Shown here one piece after another: positions 11,716-23,578 of a stretch of 64,000 bases of DNA. Location: assembly GCA_964019695.1 (NCBI GenBank), contig OZ026520.1:20598130-20662129 (forward strand). Reading direction: 5' to 3'. This DNA is from Loripinus fragilis. Lineage: Eukaryota; Mollusca; Bivalvia; Lucinida; Lucinidae. The notes under the pieces were generated by a model. That model worked only from the letters and a program-made list of their open reading frames with translations. It was not told where the DNA came from and searched no databases. The number at the start of each line of letters is the position of its first letter. Positions within the stretch are counted from its first letter, which is position 1. The position numbers and the translations under genes were made by a program.

Positions 11716-12171
11716 CACCCTTATGGTATTCATTATAGAATTTTTGATTGAGTTAATTTTGAATCTCTAAAGTGTGTGGACTTTACCCTTTCTAGACTAA
11801 TGACTCCTAAATGCATTCTTTGGCGAACAATGAAAATTCAGATGAAATGCCACATTATAGATGGCATGCCACATGATGTGGTATTCCATCAGTGTATACA
11901 CTGTTTGCTATGACAAAAACAATCTTCAGTGAAAGAAATACATTTTTTTGGAAATTATAACATGTGACCCCAAGTAAATACAATGATTCATTCAAAGTTT
12001 ACTGCATGCAACCAAAACGAAAAGTCCATTAGGGCATATAGGGTCAAAATTGCTGTATGGCCTTAAACTGCTATAAAAACAAATAAATCAATCAAACAAA
12101 CAATAACTTTACTCTGAAATACATAACACAAAATAGTTCATGTACAACTAATTGCACTAAAGAACACTATA

Positions 12172-12409
12172 TGAGCCACATCATGAGATTTCCAACAATG
12201 TGGTATCTGCAACCAGCAAAGGCTCAGATTAGCCTGCGCATACGTGCAGTCTGATCAGAGCCATTGCTGGTTGCTTGAATATTATATGACCGTTAAGCTA
12301 CTGACTGAACAGCATTTGGAGTTTTAAGCTTAAAAGGAGGCTGCACAGGCTCTTCTGAGTCTACACTTGTCAAAATGCCACATTGTTGGAAATCACATGC
12401 CGCGGCTCA
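12172..12409 (+). mobile_element. MITE family M, copy 2
   Basis: Full length with both inverted ends (TGAGCC...GGCTCA), 238 bp, preceded by ATA. Confidence 0.85.
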
Positions 12410-13335
12410 ATTCTAGGATATGCTGTACCTTTTCTTAGTTTTGTATGTCATATTCAACATTTTAACTTATCTCTATATATGTTATAAATATGATATACAA
12501 TTTTTCAATCTCAGCTAACAGTTTTTATCACTGCTCAAAACATATATTACAATAGTCAGGACTCCAATAAAAGTGTGAAATAAAGAAAGGACCTCTGACG
12601 GTGGTAATGGGAATCACAGTGTATCACTGCCTTTAATTTTGATAGAAATTAAAGTAGATCAAATGCTTCCATCTTCACATATAAGCTCGCTGTTGGTCCC
12701 TATTTCATGATATTGCATTTCATTTCCTATTTCCATGAATGTACGGCTTTATTTTGGGGCTAAAATGGTCACTTTTTGCATTATACATATAGGAAATAGA
12801 AAAATATTTTTAAAAAATCATTCCCCCCCGAGTTCCAACTAATCCTTTTGCATGTAAGTGTGTTCCCATATTTTACATAATATATGTAAAAAGCTAGCTG
12901 GAACTGGGGGAGGGGGGGGAATGATATCCCACAGCCCAAAATGTGATGACTGGGCCAGCCCGAACATTAGCATTTGGATTTTTGGTGTGCTCTCTTGAAA
13001 ATCTTTTTTTCCAGTATAATGAAATAATTAGCACAAGTAAGCTTCCTTTCCATAACCCATTAGTCATGAAATATTACAACGTTATTAGCATATTTTTCTA
13101 TAGATTATGAAAACTGTCCTTTTACTAAGTTCAGTTGGTAGATTATTTTGCACATATACTGTATATATCCAATACACATAAACTACATGGCCCTTGACTA
13201 GGTGTACTTTACGCATGGATGAATGGTTATTGTATGTTGCTGCATAATATTGCACCAGGTAAATACATTGTCATCAAGGTTGAATATGGACTACAGTTGC
13301 ACTTCAAAATATTTCTTAACAAATCAGATAGAAAA

Positions 13336-14856
13336 CTAGAGGACCTGAAGGTCCTGAGGCGCTCACCTGACCTCTTTAATTATGTTGAAATAGGTCAAGG
13401 TCAACTACAGCTTATAATAAAACATATTTTGTTTTACCATATATGGGGGTTGCAGCCATTTTGGTCAAGTGACTTAAAACAATCTAATGAATACTCCATC
13501 AATATCCAGTGATATCTGAGAAACCAATGTTTATATAGGTATATGGCGGTCCAAATGAGTAACATTGGATAAAAGGTCACAGTCAGCTTGACATTTGGTA
13601 CTTATATAAAGCCATTGTCTCATCGGGTTAAACATTTCTGGAAATTATTATGATTGTGGCTTAAACAGTCATAGAAAAATGAACATTTCAAGATTATTCC
13701 AATATAAATACATTAGGAATCAAATTTGACCTAGCCATATAGTAGGTCAAGCTAGATTCATCATTTGTGCAAACCTGGTAGAGACCACATCCCCAATGCT
13801 ACATACCAAGTCCCAAGGTCATTGGCCTTTTGTTCCAGAGAATAAGATATTTAAAGGGTATTTTACATATATGGGTGCGGTGGCCTTGACCTTGAAACTT
13901 ATTTATAGCCATTGTCTCATTAGGTTTCACATATCAAGTGAGAATAATGACTTTGGCTTCAACAGTATTCAAAAAATCAATTTTTCCAAAAATTTCACAT
14001 TTAAATGCAATCGGAAGCAAATTTGACCTTGTAGGATCATTATTTGAACAAACTTGGTAGGCCCAACATCCAAAATGTTACATACCAAGTCCCAAGGTCA
14101 TCAGCCTTCTGGTTCTGGAGAAAAAGATTTTTAAAGGGTTTTTACCATATATGGGCATGTCGGCCATCTTGGTCATGTGACCTCAACAATTTGTTTAAAT
14201 CTTAGCTAACTTTTTGTAAGGGTTCTTCATATGAAATTTGAGTTCAATTGGCCCAATGGTTTCTGAGAAAACTATGTTTTAATATATTGATGGGACTCCA
14301 ATATGAGCGACTTGGCTGAAAGGTCTAAGGTCAACCTTGACCTTTGGAACTTATTTTCAGCCATTGTCACATTAGATTAAACATACCAAGTGAGAATAAT
14401 GACATTGGCTTCAGTAGTTTTCAAAAAAATAAACTTTTCAAAAATTTCCCCATTTAAATGCATTAGGAAGCAAATTTGACCTTGACGTTTAGTAGGTCAA
14501 GGTCAACCTAGGATCACCATTTGAACAAACTTGGTAGGCCCCACATCCCCAATGCTACATACCAAGCCCCAAGGTCATCGGCCTTCTGGTTCTGGAGAAG
14601 AAGATTTTTAAAGGGTTTTTACCATATATGGGCATGGCGGCCATCTTGGTCATGTGACCAAGACCATTTGAACAAACTTTCGTTCCCCCATCCTAAGGAG
14701 TCTCCATATGAAATTTGAGTTCAATTGGCCCAGTGGTTTCAGAGGAGAAGATATATTAAAATGTTGACGGACGGACGGACGACGGACGGACGACGGACGC
14801 CGGAGTCACTGGTATACTAATAGCTCACCTCGGAGCCTTCGGCTCAGGTGAGCTAA
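13336..14856 (+). mobile_element. complete hairpin-ended repeat, family Q
   Basis: About 1.5 kb. The 5' end has the hairpin AGGACC-TGAA-GGTCCT followed by GCGCTCACCTGA. The 3' end has TAGCTCACC...GAGCC-TTC-GGCTC..GGTGAGCTAA. The interior has three diverged repeats of 'gccattgtctcattaggtt' and of 'ctacataccaagtcccaaggtcat'. The end structure (a hairpin near a terminal CTAA) recalls Helitron 3' ends, but this is only inference. No protein is coded. Confidence 0.7.
14766..14801. repeat. GACGG tract in family Q element
   Basis: About 36 bp of GACG/GACGG repeats at the same position relative to the terminal hairpin as the tract at 223-262. Confidence 0.9.
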
Positions 14857-15192
14857 AAACAACAACAAAAATTATCACTAAAATGCCCATGATTTTGGTC
14901 TTTAAATGTGATTTGTAATCGAGTATTGATGATATAATACCTTTACAGGTAAAAATAATTGATTTCGAAATGTTTTGGTGAAGTCAAATTTTGCAACCCC
15001 TAACCCCTTTGGTAGGGTCTCCTGTTTTGTTGTATGGGTTTGCCTGTCAAATTATAACCTTAATTCATTTCTAATACATCAAGCGTCCTATCCAAAAGGA
15101 AACCAATGATATCTTATGCATAGGGAAGTTTTGGGAAGCATCTGAAAAATAGGCAGATACCCTATCAAAGTGTCAGAGGTCCTTTTCTTATT

Positions 15193-15427
15193 TGAGCCAG
15201 TGCATGAGATTTCCAACAATGTGGAATGTGCGACCAGTAAAGCTCAGATCAGCCTGCGCATACGCGCAGTCTGATCAGAGCCTTTACTAGTCGCTTGAGT
15301 ATATATGATTGTTAAGCTATGACTGAACACCATTTGGAGTTTCTAAGCCTAAAAGGAGACTGCAGAGGCTCATCTGAGTCTACACATGTCAAAATGTCAA
15401 ATTGTTGGAAATCACATGTCAGGGCAC
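15193..15427 (+). mobile_element. MITE family M, copy 3
   Basis: The left end is TGAGCCAGTGCATGAGATTT. The right end is degraded (ATGTCAGGGCACA). It lies eight bases beyond the right end of the family R element. Confidence 0.8.
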
Positions 15428-15699
15428 ATTTCATAACCATAACATATGTCTTGGGTAGTTAAATCACATGTTCAAAAAGCTATTTGCATTTAGGTTGCTA
15501 CTTTGCTATGAGATTAAAAAAAATGCGTTTCACCAATTTCTTAGAATAAAAGCCCAAGCGTAAGTCTAGTTTTAATTTGACTTTTACCTTTGCTATGGTA
15601 ACAAAAATGGCGCCAAAATAAGCTGAAATAGGTATAGTCCAGTAGAAAACCAGAATGACCTGGAACTTGATTTTAAAGTTTTATTCTTTGCTGATTCTT

Positions 15700-16480
15700 G
15701 TTGTTTAGACATTGTACTTGATGAATCCAACTGATGCCACTCTGGCAACATTGAGCGTTTTGAAATATTAAAGATGACGTCCAAGATGGCCGTAAGTTAG
15801 GCTCCTAAGACATATATGACCAACATACTCGATAGAGAGCATGTTAATTTTGACTTTTTATGGATATTTAGAGGCTAAATGGTTCAAACAATTTAAATAA
15901 AATATCGTTTTGATTCAGACGGTTGAAATATTAAAGATGGCGTCCAAAATGGCTGTCAGTTAGGCTCCGAAGATCTATTTGACCAACATACCCAATAAAA
16001 TTCATTTTAATTTTGATTATTATAGATGTTAGAGGTTATGAAATAATGCAAAGGATTAAAATGGAAAATTAGTTAGGTTCTCAGAGTTGAAATATTAAAG
16101 ATGACCTCCAAGATTGCGTCCAAGATGGCCGCCAGTAATGTTCTGAAGATCTATCTAACAAATAAACTCGATAAAAAGCATAATTTTTTACTTTTTATGG
16201 CTGTTTAGAGGCTTCATGATTCAAACGATTAAAATTGAAAATTTGTTTGGTATCGAAGGTTCAAATACTTAAGATGGTGTCCAAGATGGCCGCCATTTTA
16301 AAGCAAAATTCAACCTGATCGCAGTTGATAACTATTTTCTGATTGTTTCGACAGTGGTTGCATTTGGAGAATTTGACTGGCATTATTGTTGTTGTTTTCT
16401 GCGTTTTGAAATATTCAAGATGATGTTCAAGATGGCAGCAATAACAGAGTGGGGAATCACATAGTTTTTGCTATGATTTA
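15700..16480. repeat. tandem array, about 164-bp unit, five copies
   Basis: The phrase 'gaaatattaaagatggcgtccaagatggc' (with variants) recurs near 15761, 15925, 16088, 16261 and 16405. Between copies are 'gaagatctattt' and 'actttttatgg'. Inverted fragments occur at 18590-19060. Confidence 0.75.
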
Positions 16481-17079
16481 CTGCACGGAAAAAAATAACA
16501 GACTAATGCTTTTCGCAATGTTATTTTTTGTCTTTGTTTTGGTAATTGTATTCATCAATCCTACACCACTTTCCAGACCACCTTTGGCTTGATCTGATAA
16601 AACCATATTATCATAGCTCCTACCTTGGGAAAACACTCTGTCAAAAAGATGAAGAGATAAATATCAGGGTATACTGCCCCCACAACTACAGATGTGCTTT
16701 AAAGTCAGTTGCAACTGATTCAAACATATCAGGGCTTTTTCCAGCAATTTTGGGAAAAGGCCCCTGGCCGAAATTGGGGACAAAATGATCGACTGGACAT
16801 AACAAATGGGAGAAATTAACAACATAGTACATAACAAGGGTAGCAAAATATCCTTAAAATAAAGTTATTTTAGATTGTATTATGCCAAGCATACCACTTA
16901 AGCACAAGTGTTTAAGTATCATTCTGATATGTGTCATTGTTTCGCATAAGTAGTAGTGGTCTCTAAAAAGTAAATATTTCGTTTTTACTTTTCTTAATTG
17001 GGAAAAACAGACATAGTATTGGGAAAAAAGGTGGCTATTTTCAATTCGGCTCCTAGAGAAGGGCAGAAAATCTCCTGCA

Positions 17080-18560
17080 TATATGCTGGTGAGATGCATG
17101 CTGGTAAAGTGCAATTGTAACCAACATACCTGCTGTTTAATAGCAGAGTTTAAAGAGACCTGGGCGCTACAGCAGGCCTGCTAGTCTAGTGAAGCTGTTA
17201 CAGAAAAAACGCTTGGTTTCAGACATGTGTGTTGGTCCTGTGCCACATAATCAAACATGCGTAATGTTAAATATGTCTCAGCTGACCCTGTGGCAATAAT
17301 GACTGGGCTCATGGCCTAGTGCAAGTAGAACAGACATGCACACTGGCTGGGTGCAACTTGAACAGACATTCCTACTGCTCCAGTGCAACAGTGCCCAACA
17401 TTCCTGTTAGTCAGGTGCAATTACAACATACATTATTGGTAGTGCAATGTAACCTACACAGATTACTGCTGTCCCTGTGTCTCATTAACAGGCAAGTGTG
17501 CTTGTTCATTACCACATAATTAAACAAGTATGATGGTATGGATGTCTGATGTGATGACCTGGAGGCACTAAATGGCTGCTGTTTGGTAAAACTTCAACAG
17601 GTATGCCTTGGTATCATTCAATCAGACAAACTTCCAGGTCCATTGAAAAACAAAGAGAAAACTTACTAGACTGATGCCCGTCCATGATACATGCCAACTA
17701 ACAGTGTGAAACTTTATTAGGCAAGACTGTTGCCTGGTCCAGTGCCACTCCAGAGAGTTGCTACGCTGTTGCAGCTGCAACAACATATATGCCTGCTGAC
17801 CAAGTGTATTTACTGCCACAAACACCGCTGTTGTTCAAATATGTCTACTGGTTGAGTGATGCTGCAAGATGGATGCTTGCAGGGTCTTTGTCACTCTATC
17901 CTGCATGTTAGCTGGTGTTGCGCTTCTCTATCTGCCATACCTGTTAGTATGGTGTCTCACTATCAGCCGTGCTGCTGGCCTGATGCCTCCCTATAGGCCA
18001 TACCTTCTGATATGGTGCCTCAATATTAGCCCTGCTGTTCCTGTGTGGTGCCTCAGTATAGAACATGCCTTCTGGTGTGGTGCCTCACTACAGGCATTGA
18101 CTTCTGGCGTGGTGTCTCACTAGCTGCCATGCCTGCTGGTATGTTGCTTCCCTATAGATTATGCCTTCTGGCGTGGTGTCTCATTATCAACAACACCTAT
18201 TGGTGTGTTGCCTCACTTTAGGCCATGCGTTCTTGAGTGGTGCCTAATCATCAACCATGCCTGTTGGTGTGGTTCCTCATTATAGGCCATGCCTTCTGCT
18301 CAATTGCCACTGCAATCAACATTTTACTAGTCGAGTGAGATGGAAGAAGGGTGGTTACAAGTCTGGTGATACCTGTACAGAGGTGCCATTATATCAGACA
18401 TGTCTGATGGCCACTCTCAGATATGCCTGCTTGTACAATGAAACTAATATAAGTAATGCATGCTGGGTTTATGAATTCATCTACGCATGTTTGTAAAGTA
18501 GTGCTCTATCAATCAAGGTGTCTCGTCTGTTACATATCCATCAGACATGCCTACAGGTAG
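17080..18560. repeat. long decayed minisatellite, about 40-45-bp units
   Basis: Variants of 'tggtgcctcactatagccatgcctgctgg' recur throughout 17860-18300. More diverged forms ('aacagacat.cctgctggtcaggtgcaa') extend the array to both sides. Open frames inside are produced by the repeat and lack conserved features. Confidence 0.65.
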
Positions 18561-18589
18561 GATGCCGCTCACACAGGGTTGTAAAACTT

Positions 18590-19060
18590 GTTGGGTACCA
18601 TCCTGGACGCCATCTTGAATATATCATATTCTGACTGATGTATTAATAGCATCACTGGGTTGCTACAAGGATAATGATTGAGTTCAAAAATCAGTAGAAT
18701 AAAATTGAGCATGCAAATTCTTTAAGCTTTACAGTCTCAGGAAAGATTTTCTTATAATTTTGTTATAAACTGCCATCTTGTCCGCATTATTTTCCTACTT
18801 TTTATTTGGTTACAAGCTAAGTGTCTACAATTAGATTCCAACTTCATAGCATTAAATATAGAAAGAAAATGGGTTTGAGACATATTTTTCGTACCACACA
18901 ATATTTTCACTTATAATTGGCTTCCATCTTGGACGCCATCTTGGATATATCGAAATGCTCAATGATGCCAGAGTGGCATCACTCGGATTTTTCAAGGACA
19001 ATGTATGTACTACCAGAATCAACAAAGAAAAAAACTTTAAAATAAAGTTCCAGTTCCTCC
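18590..19060. repeat. inverted fragments of the 164-bp array
   Basis: 'ccatcttggacgccatcttg' and 'tgatgccagagtggcatcact' are the reverse complement of text at 15715-15790. Two copies are present here. Confidence 0.6.
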
Positions 19061-19616
19061 TAAAATTCGCCCTAATTCTGCCGGACTAGTAATGCCCATT
19101 TTTGGAACAAATTTGAAATGTTTGAACGAGAAAATTAATAACTGATAAAAGATATTTTAACAAATGATAAAAAATATTACAGTAGATAACCTATGCCTGA
19201 CAGAAAAAGAAACGCACCACTTAGAACTGTTAAACTCTCAGGAAGATCACAAGGGATAGGCCAGTTAAGTTTATATCAGTGCAAAGGTATGTCAGGTACT
19301 GCTGCTTTACATGTCTTTTGCAATCAGGCATCAAAATTGTGTTTAAGAAAATTGGTCATGAACCAAGTGGGGGCCAAATTGTAAAGTCACAGGTAATACA
19401 GTGGCTTAAATAGAGGTTATTATGTAACCCTGATGATGATTACAGCCAAAAAGTTCCTCATGGGCAGATCCAGAATGGTCTGGACCCACCCTGGCAAATC
19501 ACAAGTTCCTAGATATGTTTTCTAAGAATTAATGCTATGAACCCTCTTCGAAAAGTAATTGGTACCCTCGGGTCCAATTGCTTCTTGAAGGGGGGGGGTC
19601 TGTACAGCCCTCTGTG

Positions 19617-19863
19617 AAATGGACCTCGACGTGAGTAAACCTGTCTCCTGGGGTTTGTGAACAACAAAGGTGCAGACCAGCCTGCGCATCCGCGCAGTCT
19701 GATCAGCGCCTTTGTTTTTCGCGTTTTGTAAAGTATCATGTCCAAACGTGCTACAAGCAAAATTTACAACTTTCTAACTATTCCCTGTAACTGAGTATAC
19801 TGGTTTGAGTCTTGCTTTGTCGGAAACCCCGAAGACAGGTTTTGTCGCGAGAGGCCCAAATAT
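19617..19863 (-). mobile_element. MITE family P, copy 1
   Basis: Inverted ends of the type ATATGGGCCTC...AAACCTGTC occur at both sides, and the interior has 'gcgcagtctgatcagcgcc'. The matching copy at 33852-34097 is in the other orientation. Confidence 0.75.
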
Positions 19864-20425
19864 GTTAACGACTAGAAGAAAAGTTTCAGGACCCCTCAAG
19901 GAGGAATTTTCTGGATCCCCGCATGTTCATACATTAATCGGGTAAATGTACTTTGCAAAAGACTAGAATATTTACATCACATATCTGAGGCTGGTGGATT
20001 GGGATGTCATGATCCCAGTGTCATAATGTGTGCTTTGATGGCTAAAGTTGAATGTATTTCAATTTAGCATTGTAAATCGTAGTAATATTTGAACCAAAGT
20101 ATTGTTGGATTATTATCAAGTTATCATTGACGCTAATGATTAATGCTATAAGATAACCTGGATTTTTCCCAAGTTAAAAAATCTACCCTTTTTTTTGGTT
20201 TCAAACCAACAAACTGTTTGCAAAGCTTTGTTTGAATTGTTTTATTCCTTTGGGGAATTTTCACCAACCTTAATATTATATTATGTTATGCCAGTGATAG
20301 CTATTCATACCATATGATTAAGATTTAATCCAAGGGTAGATCCAGGATTTCTGGAAAGGGGGTTCACTTGTATAAAGGTGTTGGGGTTTGCTTTGATGAT
20401 TTTATCTCTTTTTTTCTTAAATATT

Positions 20426-20480
20426 CCATGAAAATGAAATAATTTGGTCTCACTGAGACCAAAATATTTCATTTTCATGG
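20426..20480. repeat. near-perfect palindrome, 55 bp
   Basis: CCATGAAAATGAAATA...TATTTCATTTTCATGG with TTTGGTCTCA/TGAGACCAAA next to the centre. It is the centre of a larger dispersed repeat beginning near 20330. It would form a strong hairpin in RNA. Confidence 0.8.
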
Positions 20481-20786
20481 GATTTTTAAAATGAGAATGG
20501 GGAGAGGTTTCAAACCTGAACCCCTCAGGTTCCAACACTGTGTTCTATTTTCTAGATTCCTTAAAATGTACTGGGAAAAATCGATAGAAATGTATTCACT
20601 ATTTCCTTGTTAGCCATGCTAGCTGTGACTATAGTAGTCTGCTGATAATTCTGTGTAATCAGTTTAGATCAAAATTGTTTAACAATCTGATAGTTTCAAA
20701 AAGATTTTTTGAAAGAAAAGCTTGCAGATAATAACAAAAGCTTGAAAAATCACCCAGCATGCAAAAAACAGTTGACAGAGAACAAA

Positions 20787-21023
20787 TGAGCCGCCACATT
20801 AGATTTGCAACAATGTGGTATGTGCGACCAGCAAAGCCTCAGACCAGCCTGCTTATATGCGGTCTGATCAGAGCCTTTGCTAGTCGCTTGAATATTCTAT
20901 GACTGTTAAGCAACTGTCTGAACAGCATTTGGAGTTTCTAAGCTTAAAAGACGGCTGCACAGGCTCGTCTGAGTCTACACTTGTCAAAATGCCACATTGT
21001 TGGAAACCACATGTCCTGGCTCA
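20787..21023 (+). mobile_element. MITE family M, copy 4
   Basis: 237 bp with both TGAGCC/GGCTCA ends and the conserved interior. It lies downstream of the zinc-finger exon b stop, beyond the likely polyadenylation signal. Confidence 0.85.
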
Positions 21024-21270
21024 ATTGCCATGCTATTCCAAGGTAATGTAAATGTTCTAAAGTTTCTAACACTTTTCCCTTTCTTGTTTCAACAAAAATG
21101 TTTCTTATCAAGACTGGAAGTTAGAATAACAAACAGTGAAGAAGCAGTCTGAACTGAGTCTGCCCTGTTTGTCTAGGCTCTTTTTTGGCAGGAAACTTGT
21201 GTTAAACATTTCCAGAATTGTTTGATTTGTTAACTTGATACCCATAATTTTTCTCTGAAACTCGTCTTCC

Positions 21271-21276
21271 TTTATT
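21271..21276 (-). promoter_or_regulatory. possible polyadenylation signal for exon b
   Basis: The minus strand reads AATAAA, about 480 bases after the exon b stop codon. It is a canonical hexamer in a sensible place, but AT-rich sequence makes chance matches common. Confidence 0.4.
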
Positions 21277-21508
21277 ACTTTAAAATGTGAATGTTTCCGA
21301 AATCATCAGTTTTCACCAACAATGAAATAAGTTCTGATTTCTGGCATCACAATCTTAATACCATGCTGTTATTTTCAGCTGTGATCTCTGCTTCCATCAT
21401 CTGTTAGTGCAGACACATTTCTAGAAATGACAGAGTTTCCTTGATTGGTTTCTTTCAAGCCGTCAATATCTTGCTCACCACTACCATTATCTTCTATATC
21501 AGTGTTAA

Positions 21509-21729
21509 CCCTTTACTCCATAATACCACCTTTTGACGCCTTTGAAATAATATCATGTATTTGAAGATATTAAGGAAAATGGAGAATTTGCTCTTTTGGA
21601 GCAAATGCTCCATTTTCCATAATATTTTCAAACTTAATAAAAACTTAACTTTTTCTTGATTTTTTTTTCAATGTTGTATAAAAATAGACCATGATGTCAT
21701 GATCTAAAAATAGCCTATGGAGTAAAGTG
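21509..21729. mobile_element. TTAA-flanked MITE, copy 1, in the 3' untranslated region
   Basis: It is flanked by TTAA at 21505-21508 and 21730-21733. The ends CCCTTTACTCCATA and TATGGAGTAAAGTG are inverted. An internal palindrome pairs AAAATGGAGAATTTGC with GCAAATGCTCCATTTT. TTAA targets and CCCTTT ends suggest mobilisation by a piggyBac-type transposase (inference). It ends 23 bases from the exon b stop codon. Confidence 0.8.
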
Positions 21730-21752
21730 TTAATCCAACCTGCTGTTCCAGT

Positions 21753-23578
21753 CTACAACTTGGATTCTGTTGTATTTTGGAGCACAGTAGTTGTACACAT
21801 AATCTGTTCCGTTAATTTGTCAGGTGATGGTAGTATCTGTACTTCTTTCTCAGATGGAACACTTCCTTTTGCTGTTGCCTCCTTCGTGATTTTGTATACC
21901 TTAGCACTATTAGTGTCATCTTTCTCAGATGTAACATTTTGTTTTGCTGATGCCTCCTTCGTGATTTTGTATATCTTAGTGTCACTTTTAGTGTCATCTT
22001 GCTCAGATGTAACATTTTGTTTTGCTGATGCCTCCTTCGTGATTTTGTATATCTTTGTGCCACTGTTTTGGTTTTGCCTCACTTGAGAGATCTGTTTACC
22101 TAGATTATAAGTGCTAACCTCTACTTTACTTTCGTGTCTACTTTGGGCAGTAGATTTCTTCTGCTCACTGGTAACCTGAGAGCTGCTCACAGCAACATCT
22201 ACAAAAGCAGCTAAACTATCTACTGCTTCCTTGTCTGGCTTGATAACTACCTTAACAAGATCATCAATCTGGATGCCTGTTTCAACCTGTACCTCCTTAG
22301 ATGTCACCTCTTCAACAAACTCTCTCTTTTCTGCATCTACAGCATGGGTCTCCTTGGGCTGGGGTCTGGGGAGTGTGGCACGTTTTCTCCCAGGCTGGTG
22401 CGCTAAAGAATGACGTTTGGGCTGCGATCTGGGGAGTCTGATACGTTCTCTCCCAGGCTGATGTACAACAGCATGACGTTTCAAGACACTCATCCGAACA
22501 AACCCCTTCCCACAAGTTTTACACTTGTGAGGTTTGATCCCTGTGTGCTCAGATTCATGGTCTTTCATGGTCTTTTTCTCTCTAAACTCTCGATCACAGA
22601 CTGTACATTTATACGGCTTCTCATTAGTGTGAATCATCTTGTGAGATTTCAGGTGGGCACTCTGGCTAAAAGCTTTGGTACACATTTCACATTTATATGG
22701 CCGTTCCCCGGTATGTACCCGTCCATGCCTCTTCAAGCGCACAGCTGTAGTAAAAGATTTCTCACAGATATGACACTTGTGTACAACTTTCTCCCTAGGA
22801 GTTTTCTTTTCTTTTTGCTCTCCCGCAGAAACCTTCCCTGTATTCTTCTTTTCTTTTGGACTTGGGAGCGTGGCATCTTGGCTCTCAGGGTGATACTTGC
22901 GAGAATGTTCTTGCAAGCTACTCTTCCTCATGAATCCAAAACCACAAGTTTCACATTTGTAGGGCCTGTCGGGCCTGTCCCTCGTGTGTCTGACTTCATG
23001 TTTCTTCTTATGTTTTTTCTCCCGAAATCCGAGACCACAGAATGTACATTTAAAGGGTCGCTCATTTGTGTGAATTCTCATATGAGCTTTCATGTGGCCG
23101 TATTGGGCAAAAGCTTTTGAACAAATTTCACATTTATGTGGCCGTGCACCTGAATGTACCAGCTCATGCCTCTTCAATTGACACGTTTGCGTAAAAGTTT
23201 TCTCACATAAAGTACACTTATATGGACGCTCCCCACTATGAAGTCTCTTGTGACGAGGAACCTCATTTCGATATTTAAGTTTTTTACCGCAAATTTCGCA
23301 TTCGTACGGCCTCTCGTCTGTATGTGTTCGACTGTGGGACAACATGTCGTCTTTCCGCCGGAACCGTTTCCAACAGACTGTACACTGGAACAACTTCTGT
23401 CCGGTGTGGATGGACATGTGAGCCACAAGAGCACATTTCAGTGTAAATCCTGTGCCACATATCTGACAGCTGTGCGGCTTACAGCCGAAGTGGGACTGGT
23501 AGTGACCATTGAAACTTAGTAACTGCTTGAAAGTTTTGCCGCAGATATCACATTTGTGGGGTTTATCTCCTGACTCCC
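21753..23578 (-). CDS. terminal C2H2 zinc-finger exon b (12 fingers)
   Basis: Last exon of the predicted gene at 21753-61606. The acceptor is strong (TTTGTTTCTAATTTCAG before GGGAGTCAGG at 23578). The phase needs one base from upstream, which exon 5 supplies. It encodes about 607 residues. Twelve C2H2 fingers fall in two blocks. Fingers 1-8 lie at about 23552-22890, and fingers 9-12 follow a lysine/glutamate-rich linker (KEKKNTGKVSAGEQKEKK). Fingers 5-8 and 9-12 are a visible block duplication. After finger 12 come two copies of an arginine/proline repeat (HQPGR...LPR.QPK). An acidic, disordered tail of about 200 residues holds three copies of a unit with KIYKITKEASAKQNVTSE, and the frame ends at TAG (21755-21753). 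Finger 4 has Leu for the usual hydrophobic Phe. Probably a nuclear DNA-binding protein; target unknown. It cannot be assigned to a named orthologue. Confidence 0.9.

Larger units (their letters stand above)
12586..15185. mobile_element. inverted-repeat element, family R copy 2, carrying a nested family Q element
   Basis: The ends are a perfect 14-bp inverted repeat, AAAGGACCTCTGAC and its complement. Subtracting the inserted family Q element (13336-14856) leaves about 1.08 kb, nearly the length of copy 1 at 3205-4262. The poly-C/poly-G palindrome near 12822-12920 matches copy 1 in reverse orientation. No transposase is seen. Confidence 0.65.

Noticed and set aside
22410..23120. 236-codon plus-strand open frame
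   Set aside because: It is the antisense shadow of the zinc-finger array in exon b.
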